5,344 nucleotides of DNA. Origin: an uncultured Lachnospiraceae bacterium. Its GTDB lineage: Bacteria > Bacillota_A > Clostridia > Lachnospirales > Lachnospiraceae. Below, one piece after another: positions 5,246 to 5,344 of the stretch. The notes under the pieces were generated by a model that saw only the letters and a list, made by a program, of their open reading frames with translations, was not told the DNA's origin and ran no database searches. How positions within the stretch are numbered: position 1 is the stretch's first letter; the number at the start of each line of letters is the position of its first letter. The stretch spans positions 1 to 5,344 of the forward strand of contig CADBNA010000297.1 of assembly GCA_902795835.1 (NCBI GenBank). Reading direction: 5' to 3'. The position numbers were made by a program, and so were the translations under genes.

Positions 5246-5344
5246 GGAAAACGCTTTCGCTCTTTCTCGACGCAGCGGTACTAAGTTCAAACTTCGTGCT
5301 TACGCACTTGTTTTCACTAAGTACCGGCGTCTGCGAAGGTTTCC
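5246..5344. repeat. Complex imperfect hairpin / extragenic repeat-like element (reaches window edge)
   Basis: CGGTACT (5276-5282) pairs with AGTACCG (5320-5326), continued by AGT/ACT (5284-5286/5316-5318) after an A-A mismatch. Outward, GACGC (5269-5273) pairs with GCGTC (5327-5331); alternatively CGCAG (5271-5275) pairs with CTGCG (5331-5335). GGAAA 5246-5250 with TTTCC 5340-5344 closes the outside, with CGC/GCG (5252-5254/5333-5335) inside it, and GTGC/GCAC (5296-5299/5304-5307) forms the apex. There is no T-run, so it is not a standard terminator of the LUD gene. It resembles a repetitive extragenic hairpin or a small structured RNA. It may extend past the window. Confidence 0.5.

Overview
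The window looks like a chromosomal stretch from a moderate-GC Clostridia, most likely a member of the Lachnospiraceae. This is inferred from strong GGAGG ribosome binding sites, a compact aminoacyl-tRNA synthetase operon, a short LUD-domain protein with a C-terminal cysteine cluster, and a UroD-type methyltransferase homologue. No species can be named from the sequence alone.

Layout. From the right, a divergent intergenic region (4383-4535) drives two transcripts. Leftwards runs a tight three-gene cluster: a two-CBS-domain protein (3957-4382), arginyl-tRNA synthetase argS (2170-3960; ATGA overlap with the CBS gene) and a HAD-family phosphatase (1470-2162; 7 bp after argS). Rightwards runs one LUD-domain (lactate-utilisation type) gene (4536-5171). 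The two promoters have overlapping -10 boxes, so they probably compete. At the left edge is the first 275 codons of a UroD/corrinoid-methyltransferase-family gene (1-825, minus strand), cut by the window edge.

The unusual part is the 644 bp between the HAD gene and the UroD-like gene (826-1469). It has no convincing protein gene but is dense in complementary segments. Positions 1219-1478 fold into a closed multi-branch structure: a terminal helix of about 29 bp, two long-range helices of 8 and 9 bp, and several perfect local hairpins. G-U pairs favour the plus strand as the RNA. Next to it, 1116-1206 forms a second long hairpin whose non-Watson-Crick pairs favour the minus strand. A shared heptamer (TCATACG) can link either element. 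Three abutting hairpins (861-967) then precede the UroD-like gene. I read this as at least one undescribed or unrecognised structured RNA, with a mobile repeat as the main alternative.

The right end (5246-5344) is another complex imperfect hairpin downstream of the LUD gene, resembling a repetitive extragenic element, and it reaches the window edge. The protein-coding genes are ordinary. How they work together is modest: a probable nucleotide-sensing CBS protein, ArgRS and a phosphatase share one transcript, while the two outer genes are metabolic and separately transcribed.
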